From assembly GCF_028389875.1 (NCBI RefSeq), contig NC_084669.1, positions 6,719,501-6,783,500 of the forward strand: a stretch of 64,000 bases of DNA, read 5' to 3'. A program made the position numbers and the translations under genes. The notes below the pieces were generated by a model. The model saw only the letters and a list, made by a program, of their open reading frames with translations. It was not told the DNA's origin and ran no database searches. Shown in pieces: positions 1-13,800 of the stretch (position 1 is its first letter; each line of letters opens with the position of its first letter). The stretch comes from Rhea pennata. Lineage: Eukaryota; Chordata; Aves; Rheiformes; Rheidae.

Positions 1-985
1 GGGCCTATAGTTAGGGGTGTCCTGCAGGAGTCAGTACTGGGTCCAGTCTTGCTCAACTTATTCATCAGTGACATAGATGAAGGGACACAGTGCCTCCTCA
101 GCAAGTTTGGTGATGACACCAAAATGAGAAGAGTGGCTGATACATCAGAAGGCTGTGCTGCCATTCAGAGAGAGCTGGACAGACTGGAGAGGTGGGTGGA
201 GAGGAACCTCATGAAGTTTAACAAAGGCAACTGCAGGGTCCTGCACCTAGGGAGGAATAACTCTAGGCATCAGTACAGGCTGGGAGCTGACCAGCTGCAA
301 AGCAGCTCTGCAGAGAAGGACCTGGGAGTTCTGGTGGACCACAAGTTAACCATGAGCCAGCAATGTGCCCTTGTGGCCAAGAAGGCCTGTGGTATCTTGG
401 GGTGCGTTAGGAAGAGTGTTGCCAGCAGGTCGAGGGAGGTGATCCTACCCCTCTACTCGGCCCTGGTGAGGCCACATCTGGAGTACTGTGTCCAATTTTG
501 GGCAAATACAAGAGCAACATGGAACTACTGGAGAGAGTCCAGCATAGAGCTACAAAGATGATTAGACTGGAGCATCTCTCTTATGAGGAAAGGCTGCAAG
601 AGGTGGGCCTGTGTAGCCTGGAGAAGAGAAGACTGAGAGAGATCTTGTCAATATCTACAAATATCTTAAGGGAGGGTGTGAAGAGGATGGGGCCAGACTC
701 TTTTCAGTGGCGCCAGGCAACAGAACTAGAGGCAGTGGGCACAAACTGAAACACAGGAAGTCTGTCTGAACACAATGTAAAACTTCTTCACTGTGCGAGT
801 GACGGAGCACTGGAACAGACTGCCCAGAGAGGTTGTGGAGACTCCTTCTCTGGAGATCTTCAAAACCTGTCTGGACACGATCCTGTGCAAGGTGCTCTAG
901 GTGACCCTGCTTGAGGTTGTGGTTTGGACTAGATGATCTCCAGAGGTCCTTTCCAATTGCAAGCATTCTCTGATTCTGTGATAAA
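1..985 (+). mobile_element. CR1 LINE, 3' part (5' cut by window edge)
   Basis: Non-LTR retrotransposon of the CR1 family. The first 750 bases encode decayed reverse-transcriptase remnants: the catalytic box reads F-G-D-D near base 110, and the downstream thumb-like region is split over two frames (open stretches 49-561 and 498-749), so it cannot be functional. The 3' end at about 925-985 has the family hallmark, a segment resembling GATGATCTCCAGAGGTCC followed by a decayed ATTCTNTGATTCTGTGA tail. It aligns by eye with the second copy at 24690-25550. It lies between exons of SFXN4, in the same orientation as that gene. The left boundary is outside the window. Confidence 0.93.
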
Positions 986-1206
986 GCAGCTTGTGGGCTT
1001 GGGGCCTTAAAATCTCTTTCAAGCTTCTGAAACAAGTATTAAGATTCCAGGTAGATTTTTATGGGCAGTCTCTTCTTCATCTGCCAGGATACTCGATTGT
1101 GAATTGTTGAACTGGATGTTTCAAATGGATAAATATGATTGTTATTACTGAGATAGTCTTGTTAGATCAAGCATCTTTCAAAGCAAAGTCCTCTTTAACT
1201 CTACAG

Positions 1207-4200
1207 GCTTGATGTGTGCGTTTACTGTGGCAGTGGTGAGAAGTCCAGAGTTTGAGAATGGGATTGAAGTAATGGACAAGAATGGCAAAGTAGTAGGAGT
1301 ATCACAGAAGGCTGGTGAGAAGGTAGGCAAAGATGAGGCCTCTCTTGATTTGCCTGTCAAAGAGCTAAGCTTGAGATAAGCTAAGATAGAGCTAGACATG
1401 CTGAAATGAGGAACTACTAAGTGTTGATCCCAAATCAGGTGCTGAATCTTTGGGTAAGCTTGGACCAGGTCTCTGGAACCAGGTTGGGGCCTGTCTTGTG
1501 TCTCCAAGGGTTGGCAGCCCCTCCAGCCCAATACAGTCAGTGCCTGAGCTGAAACACAGGGATACAAATAGTGATTTATGTTCTCCCTGGTCACATCAGA
1601 ACAGACATGGCTCTTGGAGCTTCTCTCTCTGATGGTGCACCTCAGGAAAAAGACTTGTACAGGGTATATGCATCTTCTACAATAATTTTAAAAGCTGTGC
1701 TTCCTAAAGGTTAGTGTCCTGATCTACAGTGTAGTAATGTATTTCATCCTTGGGATCTAATTGTGGACCAAAAGGTCCCGATACTTGCTCCCTACCTTGT
1801 TTGTCAGCATCCACTGTAGAGCTCAGCACAAAAGGAACTAGAGCAAGGAGACCTCTTTTTTTTGTGCTCTCAGTGACTCTCCCTTTCAATACTAGTGTCC
1901 AGGGGAAGGCGGGAACAGCTAGGTGACCATAAAGATATGTGGGCAGCTGAAGAGAGAATTTCAAATTCGATAAGATATAGGTAAGAGGCCCAGAAGGTAT
2001 GAACATTTGAAAGGAGTTCAGCACACTAAAAAGGCAGATCTCAGCGCAGTGGTTGTCATTATAGGAAAACTTGTTGGGACCTCAGTAGCATCACCTTCCT
2101 TTTAAGGCATTTATTAGTCACAGGTGGAATATTTGTCAAATGAAGGAGTTCAATTTCCATTTATAAAAAGAAACCTTCTAACAAATATTTTCACTTACTT
2201 ATTGCTTGAAACTCTGAAGTATTAGACAGAAAAGTTCTCACAGAAACATGCAGTATTGAAGCTGCAGGGAGCACTGCTCTGAACATTTATTTTTCTCCCT
2301 CTCTGGAGGCCGTAAAAGAAACAGCATTGTCAAGAGCAGCCTTGTTTGGGACAGCATTCTTCCTGCCAGAAGTGTTTATGTACTTTCTGAGAAGGTAAGA
2401 GGTATTACAACAGGGATGGGGATGCCTGGTTAGGGTATATTCTGGTATTTAGTCTGGCTGTTACCACTTGCTAATTTTCTCCTATTTTTGTGATATTACT
2501 TGCTTTGGTAGAAGTGATTATCTTGGAGGTTTCTGTTCAGAGTAATTCACTTGTTTATCTAAGTGAATCAGGTTGTGTCAGCACTCATGCTTTGATTGGA
2601 TTGCGGGAGGTTGTCTAAAGCTGTGAGGATTTCCTCTGTTCTCCTGAAAACATGAATGGAAACAGGCATGAAACATGGCAGGAAACATAAGTTTGTCTCT
2701 GTTCTTCTGACAGGTGATTTTCCAGCATGTAGGTTCCCTGACTGATTTCAGTGTGGCTTACCTTAGACTTATTATTCCTTGAAAGATAATAAGACTTGAA
2801 TTTGTCACTGGAACTGGATCTCACCTCCCAGATAGCCAGCCATACATTATAAAACTTTTATTGCTTTTGCAACATTTTAAACCCCTATATTCTAAGAAGA
2901 ATTCACTGTATATTTTATCAGAGAGTTTTTAGCTTGCCTTCAGCTTTTGATGGGGATCACATATCTCATTTAATTAGCTTTGGAGAAGCCTGTTAACAGA
3001 AGACATAAATGCAGATGCAAGATAAATTTTAAAAATATATGAAGTAATAAATTTATGCATGATGCTAAGTAGCACTGCCAAGAGGAACTAAATCTTAAAA
3101 GAAAGAGAAGGTGCTACAAGAAAAATCTGAGTCAAAGGACTGAAATACTTTAAAGTACTAATGCATCTTCTGTTCTTTTGTCATTTTGATGTTGCTGCTT
3201 ACATTCTTGATCTTGTATTGTCATTGTTATCTCAAGAAATGCTGCGGTTAAAGAAATCCAAAGCAAAGGGGAAGAATGGGAAGTTGAGAGTAAGAAATTA
3301 GGGAATAAAATAAGGCAGCACCTTTAGGGTTTGTAAACCTAAGTTATTACTAACTTTAGTGCAGTAAAATAGTAGCTAATGTTCTTTATTTCATTGTCAG
3401 ATTATTTTTCAAGCCAGAATTGACACACTTACTTGTCTTTTCCATATCTTTGACAGAGCGAACTTTGTAAAAACTCCGCGTGCTTTGGCTTCAGTGAGAA
3501 TGATGATGATTACATCAGTACTGACAGGAATGCTACCAGTTTCACTTAGTATGTTCCCACAGTGTGGTGAGGTAAGTCCTTTCACCAGAACTGATTTAGG
3601 ATTATTACTGTATTAAGTAGTCAATCTGTAACTATGGACAGCAGTCTAAGCCCAGGTAGCAAAAATCAGTGGGATTAAAATTGTTAATGTATCCAAAAGG
3701 AGGTGATGGAGAGGCTGCTTGTGAAGGCCTGTGTGGACCTACGGAACTTGTTATATCTAATTTGCAGTGGGTATCATTTATATTTACAGTATTATTTACC
3801 AGTTTAGATTTATTAGACTTCTTCAATAGTCTGAAACAAACAAGGCCAGTAGAGCCTTCTTAAAGATTAAAACCAAGACTCTCTCAGCACTATTTTCAGT
3901 CCTGCTGGAGTGAGTTAGGTCATAGATAAGAATCTTTTTCACACAAAGTAAGCCTGAGCTCATCAAAGAGATAAACCAACACATGTAACATCCCTTTCCT
4001 CTAGCTGTGCAAGGTCGTCTCTTCACCCTGCCTTACCAAATGGTTAAGTTAATCTATTCCCTGAGTAACTACTCCTTCCTGGCAGGTTTTAAAGGGAGGT
4101 TGTAACCTTTGGAACTTTGGGCTCTAGAGAAGGCCAGGAGGCCTTCTCCTCAGAGGAGTCTGAGATGCTTTTCTGATGCTATTTCCTGTCCTTTGTCAAT

Positions 4201-4784
4201 TGCACTATGTCAATATTCTCAGAAAATCGTAAAGGGAGCTCTTGCAGTTTCCAGTGGCTTCGCTTAGCCTAAGAGCTCTGGCATTCTTTTGTTAATCTCT
4301 TTTGGCAACAAGGATAAACTGGACATAGATGATGGGACTTTTGGGAAAGCATGTACTGAGAGTATGGCTGGTTTATTTCCTTTGAGCTTCCCAATTGTTC
4401 AGCTCACAGCAGAAATTCTCCTGGGTAAGTCGTTCAAATACAGGGAATGGAGATAACTTTAATTAAGCTCTGGTTAGATATCAGGAGTACTCTAAACTCT
4501 AAACTGAAGTAAAATACGTCCTTTATGTTTACATTTCTAAAACATGTCAGAGAACAACCAACCAACCCCAAAACAAAAAACTCAAATGTCTTGAAGTCTT
4601 GTTTCTGAATACAGTACTTCAATTAGTACAAAGATTGAAGTATAGAAGATTAACTTACACTTATCAGGATACAATATTGCTGATTCCCTTTTTCTAAAAA
4701 TTTCAGATAAAGCGAGCAGACCTGGAACCAGAAATTCTGTCATGTACAGAAGAAACAGAATTATTCTATAATAGAGGAATTTAG
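1207..4784 (+). CDS. SFXN4: Sideroflexin 4, C-terminal four coding exons (5' part outside window)
   Basis: Multi-pass protein of the inner mitochondrial membrane. Sideroflexins carry serine or other small substrates; SFXN4 is linked to complex I assembly and iron homeostasis (family knowledge). Coding exons read here are 1207-1322, 2309-2394, 3457-3571 and 4707-4784. All have AG/GT borders and phases that close, giving the last 130 residues plus TAG. Visible sideroflexin features: a GIEV-D-NG-VVG-S-AG segment in the first exon, hydrophobic helices in exon 2 (around LFGTAFFLPEVF) and exon 3 (around VLTGMLPVSLSMFP), and the C-terminal signature LEPEI...ELFYNRGI, close to the family ending YYNKGL. 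The SFXN4 paralogue is chosen because DENND10 and EIF3A follow in the human order and orientation. The upstream exons must lie left of the CR1 element. The family call is near certain; the paralogue call is strong. Confidence 0.9.
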
Positions 4785-5098
4785 GAATTGGTTTTAATGT
4801 ATAAATGTTTTCTAGTTAAAGTGAACTCCAAATGCCTCAACAAACTCGATGGAATACTTGGCTGATCAAATCATGAGTTTAGTGGGAGGATGCATACCAT
4901 ATTTGGTGTACAGTGATGTGATCTATAACCGGACAGACTTTTAAGAGGAAGACTTGCTATTTGCAAGTCCCAGCCTAAAGGCGGGTTTGTACATGTACCT
5001 TAATGTTATAAGTGATATTTATACCAGAAAGCTTTGTTGTAACAGTGTGTTTGTCACAAGCTGTGTTCATTATGCTTCCTCATGTGATTGATTGCTTA

Positions 5099-5104
5099 AT
5101 TAAA
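5099..5104 (+). terminator. SFXN4: Candidate SFXN4 poly(A) signal ATTAAA
   Basis: An ATTAAA hexamer about 315 bases after the SFXN4 stop. It is followed within 25-45 bases by a T/GT-rich stretch (GTTTTGTTTTTCTGTTGCTG), as expected for a cleavage and downstream element. This would give a short 3' UTR of about 330 bases. No better AATAAA was seen between 4785 and 5300. Confidence 0.5.
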
Positions 5105-5129
5105 AGATGGTGACTATTGAATACAAAGT

Positions 5130-8100
5130 TTTGTTTTTCTGTTGCTGTGCCTTTTGGCATGCAGCTTTCTAGGAACACAATTGGTAAAGGTGTTAACATC
5201 AATAGTCCTTTGGGGAAAGTCAAAGCTCGTTCTTCTAGGACAACTTGCTTTTAATATGTAGTGTTATTAGACAAAACAACCCTGCTAACAATGTAATGTT
5301 GGTTAAATTTAGTTGTTGTGGGAACAAGATAGGAGGAAACTCCACATCTGTGGTAGGACACCTTGTTGTTGTGATAACTGTAGGCAGTTCATAGGAAAGA
5401 CTGCTATAAGAACACTAAAGATGTTACGTACAGTACTCCTAAGGCTCTGTGTGACAAGGAATAAATATAGGATAAATAATATAATCACTTTCACAGAAAT
5501 AATTTTACAGGTACCACCTCCAAAATCTTTATTTATTTAACTTTCTTAAAGAGTGCAATAAGCAGCTCACTACTATCCTATCACTGGAGGATTTAGATTT
5601 ATTTTATGGTGTGAGCAAACCAACATTTTCCCATTCTACTCCTTGCCTATCAGAAGACAGCAGCACAGAGCAAAGTAGGGAAAAATAGGCTCAGTCATGT
5701 GCAGGAAAACGGTCACTGCTGTATTTTTGGCACCAGACAGAAGCAGGAAGTAGGGTTTTGAATATTTTGTTAGCCTTCTCCGTGGTCAGACAGGGAAGCA
5801 GGACAAGGGAGTAGGTACACATCCTATAGACCTTTACTTTAGGGGAGCGTGCCATATAGCTGTTCCAGGAAGACAGTATGGGTATGTAACCTACTAAACC
5901 TGAGTTGCAAAGAGTTTGCAGTGCTCTACCAGAGGATAGTTGCTAACTTTTAAAGCTGTATTACATAATTCTCCAGTGGTCCAGACTCAGATACCCTAGG
6001 CAGGGGTAGGGAAAGAGTAAACCCTCCTCTGACCAAGCAGCAGATGCAGTGTATGAAGTGTTTTGAAAGCTAGCTAACATGGATGCTTATAAAACTCACT
6101 TCAATGTCAAAGATTCATTTACACCTGCTCACTCAGCAGGTCTTACCCTTGTGAGTCATGTTCCTAAGTAAATAGTCAAATCATACCTATGTAAAAGCAA
6201 CTGTACTGGGTCAGACCAAAGGTACTCTAGTTGAAATTTGCCATATTAAACATAGCCCTCTTAAGGCTGCTAAAAGCACCTTTCCTTTCTCTTGTTCTCA
6301 GAAGTGTTTCTGTTGCTCTGACCAGAATTTTCCAGATGAACCTAAGGCCATTTAAGTTGTCAGCCTGGGTAATTCAATTGTTTCCCAGGTCAAGGCAGGG
6401 AATATATATCATTAAAAATGCCCTGGCATCCTTGATTTTGAAATAAAGAAGTTGTGAGACTAGAACTAGAACTGCCTGGACCAGGTGTCTCACAGTCCAG
6501 TGGGATGAGAATAGGTCCTGCCGGTAAATGAGGGGAACAAGACTGGGACAGGTAGAAAAGCATCGTGCTCAAGGGACTCACAAGAAGAGTCAGCTCCTAC
6601 AAAGAAACCTTCTCCTTCATAGCATGGAGTAGATGATTAATAGTGTTCCAGCCCAAGGCAGGTCTGTCTTCTGCCTTTAGCACTGGCTAGTGTATTGAGT
6701 GATAGTGTATTAGTGGTCAGACTGGTTTAAGGAGTAGTAAATTACAGTAGATTTAAAGCTTTCAGCTTCTAGGAAAACATATGTTCCTGTACAGCACAAT
6801 ATGCTAACAGTTCCCCACCTCCCCAGTTTGTCATCTTTAAGAACATACCATGAGGCTTAAATGTCCTTTTAATGTAGCTGGAAAGTCAGCAACTCCCGTA
6901 TTAGGAAATCCCAAGATCAAAGCATTTCCTCAGCTGGAGCTTGTGTGCATGTGGTTATGCTAGAAGCCTATAACATAGCCAAACTGTTTTCCTGCAGGCC
7001 ATAAGGGTGGATGAAGGAAGGATGTAGGCAGGGAGGGAATCGTGCACAGTGCTGCAGCTACTTCCTTATCACACAGCGAGCAGTACGCAATGTGCTGTGC
7101 TCTGCTGCTCAGAGAGCGGCTGCTGCCCTGTCCCTTGAGTCTCCTCCTGGGTCTCCTACATCATTCAGCAGCTGATCAAAGCAATGATCCATCCAACCCA
7201 GACTCCAGACTGGCAGCTGCTGAGGGAAGAGTGTAAGACAAGAGGGAACAGCTGTGAACATCCTTCACTTAGCTTTGTATCTTGTTCTTTACCTAGAAAT
7301 TTAATGGCGTCAGATGACTTCTCACAGTACATGACTAACCAATTATTATTAGCCCCTTTTGGTAGCTGGGGAACTGGAACAGTCAGAGGTAAAGACCAGA
7401 AGAAGCCGGTAATTTTATGATGGAGGCTAACAGGCATCCTGCGTCGCTTGTTCCCACATTGCTCAGCACTATAGTGCTCTCATTCGGAACACGCCCCCTC
7501 CCCTCTTTGCCTGCAGAGGGGACAAGGCCAGCTCACACCAGGAACTAAAACCCCAAGGATGACAGCATTAGCAGCAACATACACTTAGCCTGAAGGGACT
7601 AGCCTAGTTTATGTAGCAAAATTGCAACATAAGAGATTGACTATTTATCCTGCTCCTCTGCTTCAAGATTTTCTATTGTTTACTATCTACCTTCCCATTT
7701 CCACAAATGTTGCTCACCTAGGCTATAAGCAAGGAAGACTGCTAGGAGACATATCTTTTCTTCAGCTGAGGAAAGAAGGGTGAAATAGGCTGGAAAAAAA
7801 AGGCACCGAGTTAGTTTAGGTGCTGTATGCCTTTTGGAGTCTTACTAGGTCAGCATGAACTGTCATGCATCATTTCATATTTAATCAACAACAAAAAGGC
7901 AATCAGATGAAAAGGTATAAATGTCACTTGCATCATCTTTGCTGCTGGGAGGAGGAAGATATCTGAGTTTGCACAACCAACAACTGTACACACAAAAAAT
8001 GGCTGCTGGTACATTGAAGATAGGAAATGAGAAATAACCTGGAATCTTTCCCTGTCCTGACCTTCTGGATTTTTTTTTCTTACTGTAATCCTTTTTTGAA

Positions 8101-8340
8101 ATGAAACAGTACCAGAAGTCATTATGAAAACACAAGAACATTAAAACAGTCTTTTGAAAGTATTGAAGCTGAGGAAAGCTGCTATTTCTTTCACTGTACA
8201 TACAAGACAGCACAGATGACAAAACTGTTCGAACTTGTGAAGTAGTATATTTCCAACCAGACTATCAAGCTATAGCTTACTTTCAAATCCCAATATTGCA
8301 AAACATAAGATCTAGTCCTGTGACTCAGTGGCCACAACTA
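5130..8340. other. Intergenic, no gene recognised
   Basis: All open frames are short (under 115 codons), overlap on both strands and resemble no family I know. A modestly GC-richer patch lies at about 7030-7560. Nothing in it looks like a tRNA, an rRNA or a recognisable repeat. Human has no gene between SFXN4 and DENND10, in agreement. Confidence 0.5.
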
Positions 8341-10676
8341 CTCAAGAAAAAAAAAATACATGAATTAAAGGCTGGCTGTTCAGGATTTTTTTTTTTTTTT
8401 TAATAGGCATAAGCATGCTATGAGTCCAGTTCCTTAAGTGCAAAAATCATATTTCATTTGTTTCCACACAAATGTTAGAATACAAGATCTAATACAACAC
8501 TGAGATTTTTCAATTTAGAAGATTCCAAAATGGAAAGCAAAAATAAACATCAGATGTGTAGTTTGTGACTGAGCTTCTCTGCTTTTTACGGTTGTCTTTA
8601 ACACCCATGCTACCTTAGTTAGATAACTTGAGGCTTTTAGTTAAGAAGAAACTATGCGAGTTTCTTCACAGTAACCATGTGGCATTAAGACATCTGATTC
8701 AAAGCATGTTCAGGTTTTTCTTAGCGAATAACTTGTTTCAGTAGACTTTAGAATAGGTCCTGAACAGACCTTTCAGCATAATCTTGCAGTATTTTCTTCC
8801 TGTTACAAAACTCCCAAAACAAAGACAGCAACGCTACAGAACCATCAAGGAAAAAAATATATATATATGAATGGGGGAAAAGCTGCAGAGCACTAGCACT
8901 TATAAGCAAATGAAAGCAATTGCAGTACTTTTCTTAAGAAAAAAAAAAACAAAAAACAAAATACACACTTCTCTGATCAGAATTTAAACTACCAAGTAGA
9001 TGTTTAAAGTAGAATTATACACCCCTGAAAATAGGGGGTATTTTGAAGTGCTTTCATTTACTAACTGTAATAACTAGTCATTGTATACATAGTTGCCACA
9101 TCTCTTACAACCTTCTAAAATAGATTTCCCTAATGTATAATACATAACAACTGTAGCAACCATAACCATTTTTCAACCTAATATTGCTTGTTCATAGTTA
9201 GTGATGAGCTCTAACAATTTCAGAATAGCAAACATCCAATTATTTAACAATATAAATATTGATTACTAAAGTTTTAATCTTAAGTATAAAATCTCTATGT
9301 AAAACCACATGCTACAGCCTATCTATACAAAGGCCAGGAAAAAGGTTATTTTTCTCATGTAACAAAGTGCTACTGCAGAATTGACTGACTTTTGTGGCCA
9401 TTTCTGAAGAAATACAGGTTGTTTGGCTCGGAATATTTCTTAACAAAGAATTTAAGGTCTTCCCAGAAGATTGCAAAGGTAATTTTAGGCTGCCTAATGA
9501 AAAATAAACCAAAAAAAAAAAAATCTGTTGAGTTATGGCTATGCAACCAAACAAGTAGGCATATTTTAATTTTATCTAAACTGTTCCCAGATTTCACTGT
9601 TACTCTGAAAGTATCCATCTCCATTTAGTTTAGACAGAGCACCATCAGGTAGTGCCAGTGTTACAGCTCAAGCAGTTTATGAAGTCAGTGCTCTACGGTA
9701 ATGGACTGTTTGATTATTCACAGTCCACTAGGTTTTAACTAATCTGATTTTGTATCAAATGGATCAGGAATGCATGGCCAGTTATCTGGGCTTCTCAACT
9801 CAACAGCTTCTTAAACAGCTCCAGCTGAAAAGTGGCAGTAGTCCACAACCCCCTATGAAACCCTATTTTAAATATAGTATTCCTGTCCTCTTCTCCCTTC
9901 ATCAGAGGCATGGGATGGAATGAAAAGGGGGGAGGGAGGAGTTCTAAGGCAAGAGTCCAAAAGAGGTGCTCAACTCCCACTTGAGCTTTAAAATACCTCT
10001 TCTTTTACATTATAAGGCTACCATGTCAGATTTTCCGAGACATCCTTTTCTTTTTTCTTTTCCTTTCCTTTTTTTTTTTTTTTTTTTAACCTAAGTACTT
10101 TCAAGTAGAAAGAAGAGAACTTGTCCATTTGTTTGGATTTCCAGATATGAGGCAGTTCAGAGCAAGAGCTGTATTTTACAGGCTTACATACCTGGAAGCC
10201 CAGAATGAGTGCACAGACCAACTATATGTTTGGTATATCCCTGCACAGAGAGAAGCATGTCCAAAATGCACTGATTTTACAGCACACATGCTGCAACCTC
10301 TGTTCCAGATATCAGGAAGACAAGTCAGAGCAATAACGGAGCTACCTGACATCTGACACCTGCAGGACAGACAGCCACTATAATGTCAGGCACAACCTAG
10401 ACACACAGAACCATGCTGCATGTGTATACACCCACATTATAATATGAAATACATATATTAAGTAAGTTACAGTTGGGAAAAGAAAAAGACACAGAGAATG
10501 TTCCCAAATATGCCTCCATATGCTCCAGGTCAAGCTCCGATATTCTGCATTATATCATGGTAAATATAACATTCACTCTTATACCTTTAATTTTTCCATA
10601 CAAAATTTAGCTATTCCAATTTGTATGGCAAAGACAGTATTTTCATATTGGTCCATAACACTGAAGTGCATCAAAA
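8341..10676 (-). other. DENND10: Probable DENND10 3' UTR plus downstream flank
   Basis: AT-rich, without long open frames, directly after the DENND10 stop codon on the minus strand. No minus-strand AATAAA (TTTATT on +) was found here. ATTAAA variants occur on the minus strand (for example TTTAAT on + at 9565-9570, 9273-9278 and near 8397), so the mRNA end cannot be fixed by eye. Homopolymer runs lie at 8386-8401 and 10069-10087. Confidence 0.35.
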
Positions 10677-10853
10677 TCAGATTTTAAGCATTTGTTCAGC
10701 AGCTGCTAAATGAATAAGGAAGTTTTCTGTAGCTGGTGGAAATCGTTTTTGCTTCAGAGCCTCAGAGTTAAGGGTTGGTTTTTCATTGCCATCAGAAACT
10801 TCTGTGAGTGATGCTAAAGTAGTCAAGATTTCTTTTGTCTTCAGTGAGATATC
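10677..10853 (-). CDS. DENND10: DENND10 last coding exon (exon 9)
   Basis: Begins in phase 0 after the acceptor TTCTTCAAG and encodes 58 residues plus TGA. It starts [10 protein letters not shown] and ends with the highly conserved tail AAAEQMLKI. The open frame upstream of 10853 (up to 10877) is intron and should not be added. Confidence 0.95.
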   Translation of the reverse strand, partial: DISLKTKEILTTLASLTEVSDGNEKPTLNSEALKQKRFPPATENFLIHLAAAEQMLKI

Positions 10854-13800
10854 CTTGAAGAACAGAAAAACAAGCAAGCATGAATATAGTATTAAGTATT
10901 ATAATGTTTTAACATCTACTTATTTTTAACATTTAAGAACAAAAAGAAAATAATGGTAAATAATTAGTTCAAGTTATGAGTGCATTTATTTTAAGGAAAA
11001 TTTGCAATAGCTTTTTAGTTTGAATAAAGATGCAGCTGAGAGAGCACAGCCACTGTAGAGGTCCCTGTCAGTTGCTTAACTGAGCTCTTTGGCCAAGCTG
11101 TTCAGTTGTGAAATGTTGTGAAACAGAATCTATTAGCTGCGGGATGAAGTGAAGAAGCAGCATTGTAAAAAAACATCAGACCTTATAGCTGAGAAGTCCT
11201 AGCTCAGTAGGACTTTTTCCAAGGCATTCACAGTACTATTGAGAGGGTATTGAGCAACATACATGAAATATAGAATAAAACTAGGAAACTAATTTTACAG
11301 GAATTTTTAAATTCAAGACAATTCCTGAAATTTATTCAGCAGTGTGATTATCCAGGAGATTATATAATCCTAATATCCTTAAAAACTATGTGAAGAATAA
11401 AAATGCTGATTCGTAATAGGGCAGAAATCAGGAGAAATCAACTGATCTCAGAGACAACATTCCTTATGCTTCCTCCCCGCCTTAAGTTTTCCTGATAAAA
11501 CTAATTTAAGTAAATAAAAAAAATAAAAATGACCTTAATGACTTGGCTGTCCGATTTATCTGGGTCTTCTGCTGACTGAACAATTAGTTGTCCTATTTCT
11601 TTGTGAAGTTTTCCCATTGTCATTGCCTCTGAATAGGAAAAAACAAAAACAACACACACATTCATACTCATACATCTATCTTTATTTCAGATATAGAGAA
11701 TCTAATATTTAAAACCTGTAGCATCTTTCTTCCAAAAGCAGGATACTCATTTTTACAAAAAAATACCCCTAACTCATCTACTTTCCTTAATGAAGTTCTT
11801 TGAAACTATTCCCTTAAAAGGATTAAGGCTGCTTGTCTTACTGACTGTAATGGATGATACTAATTTGATGTTCTTACATACTCTCAATCTTTATTGTTCT
11901 TGTTGGGCAAAAGCCAATATTTGAAATGATATAAAAAGATTTAACATCTTACAACAGCAATATATAACTGGTTTATAGCCAGAATCCAGAAGCAATGCCA
12001 AAACGTGTTCTGTAGAGATCTTTGCATAAAAGAGAAATGAAGTTTAATAAAAATGAAGCTTTTTTTAAATGCTGTAAAAGGATTATTCTTGTGATATCTA
12101 GAAACACAGAAACACACATGAATAGCAAGCCAAAATGAGGAGGCACTTGATAGTCAGAGGCAGTAACCTGACATATGAACAGCCATGCCAGCACAGGCCA
12201 ACAGTTGATCTCACAGTCTACCTCTAAAGCGGCCCTAAGCAGATACCCAAGGAACAGCAAGACAAGTATATACACAAGATTTCCCATGAAGTAGTCTCCA
12301 AGTATTGTTAGTGTAATGCTTTTCCTCAAGATTCTCGTGATATCTGTGCATTCAGTAGTCCTCCGCTGACTGTCTATTCCGCATAATAGACAAAAGCAAA
12401 TGAATGCTTTGAAATATCACTCGTACATTTGTTGAATGTGAAGGCATGTCTTTCCAAATGCCAAGTTTCACTGGTCTTTACAGGTCTCAATGAAATTGAA
12501 AGACAGAAGCTTATACCTTGCCTTTGCAGAACCAGGTTCTAGATTGTTCAACTTAGCGCAAGGTTCAGTCCTTGCCATATCTCTAGAATAAACATCCCCA
12601 AATCCTAAATATTAAAGGCAACAAACCTTTCACTCCAGGGGAAATAGTGATCTCGCTATCTGCCAAATTCACATATACATCATAGAGGTCTGGTCTACTG
12701 CTCACTTCAGAATCTGTAAATCCAGCAACATAACCTGGAGAGTAAGGTTTTGGCAAGATTATCAGGCAACAACAAGGTTTTCATAGTCAAAAAATCAAAA
12801 CAAAACCAAGAGATCATGGAAAACTACAGTCCTAAAGTCTGGTTTTAGAATATTTGACTGAACACAAACTGTATCCAAGAGGTTGTTCTCTTGATATCAT
12901 CAGACATTTGATGAGAAACTCATTAACTCTCTTTGCTGGAATTCTTTATCTCTGAGGAGCTTAAAAATCAGCTTCTGAAGTTGCTCTGAACATCAAAGAA
13001 TCCCTAACATTACATATAATACAGAAGATTATCACTCTGAAATTTGAAACACTCTTGCCACTTAAACTATACTTTTGCAAGTAAATAATCTAATGAATTT
13101 CTTTTTTAAAAGAAGCTCCACTCAGGAGCCCTTTGTTCCAAGTCAGCATTAGATTGACAGCAGAGCAATAATATGAGCAAATTTTCTTATCTATACCATG
13201 CCAATTGAGCACATTTAGAGCAGCTCTCCTCTGTGGAAGATGTTTGATGAAACAAGTACCATTGGTAATTTAGCAGAAATACTGAAGACAGCTTCAGTAT
13301 GAAGCCTTCTTCCTCATTATGCTGTATAGAGGAACCTTGGTCCTTGGTTTTGTGTTAAATACTGTGTGTACACAGTGATGTCACACACGGAAATCACACT
13401 CCTATAGCTGACGAAGTCTACCTTTAATTAGGAGCCAAAGATTTCACTCACAGCAGTCAGAACAAAAACTTTGAAGTTCAGAGTTAGGAACAGAAAAAAA
13501 ATCCTAAAAATAACATTATTAACCACATAAAAGGTTGAAAACAAATCTTATCTAAAGTGAGTTTCTTCTGTATAACAGTAAGGCTTTCAATCCATCTGAT
13601 CACTACAATCAGATGCTTGTGTCCAAGATGCTTTCCATACTGTAACAACTATATCTGCAATTAAGGGTAGACTGGTGATAATCCACTCAGAACCACTAGA
13701 TTAGGTATTAATCTTCCAATGCTTTTTTTTTTTTAGTTTGTTTTTTCCAAAGAAAAATTAGTGGTTAATTTTTAAGCGATGGCATTAATGGTAAAATAAC

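Noticed and set aside
49-749. Intact reverse-transcriptase gene in the first CR1 copy
   Set aside because: Two overlapping frames and a changed catalytic box show a decayed, 5'-incomplete copy.
7042-7437. GC-richer patch with open frames on both strands between SFXN4 and DENND10
   Set aside because: Frames are short, overlap on opposite strands, lack splice partners and resemble no family.
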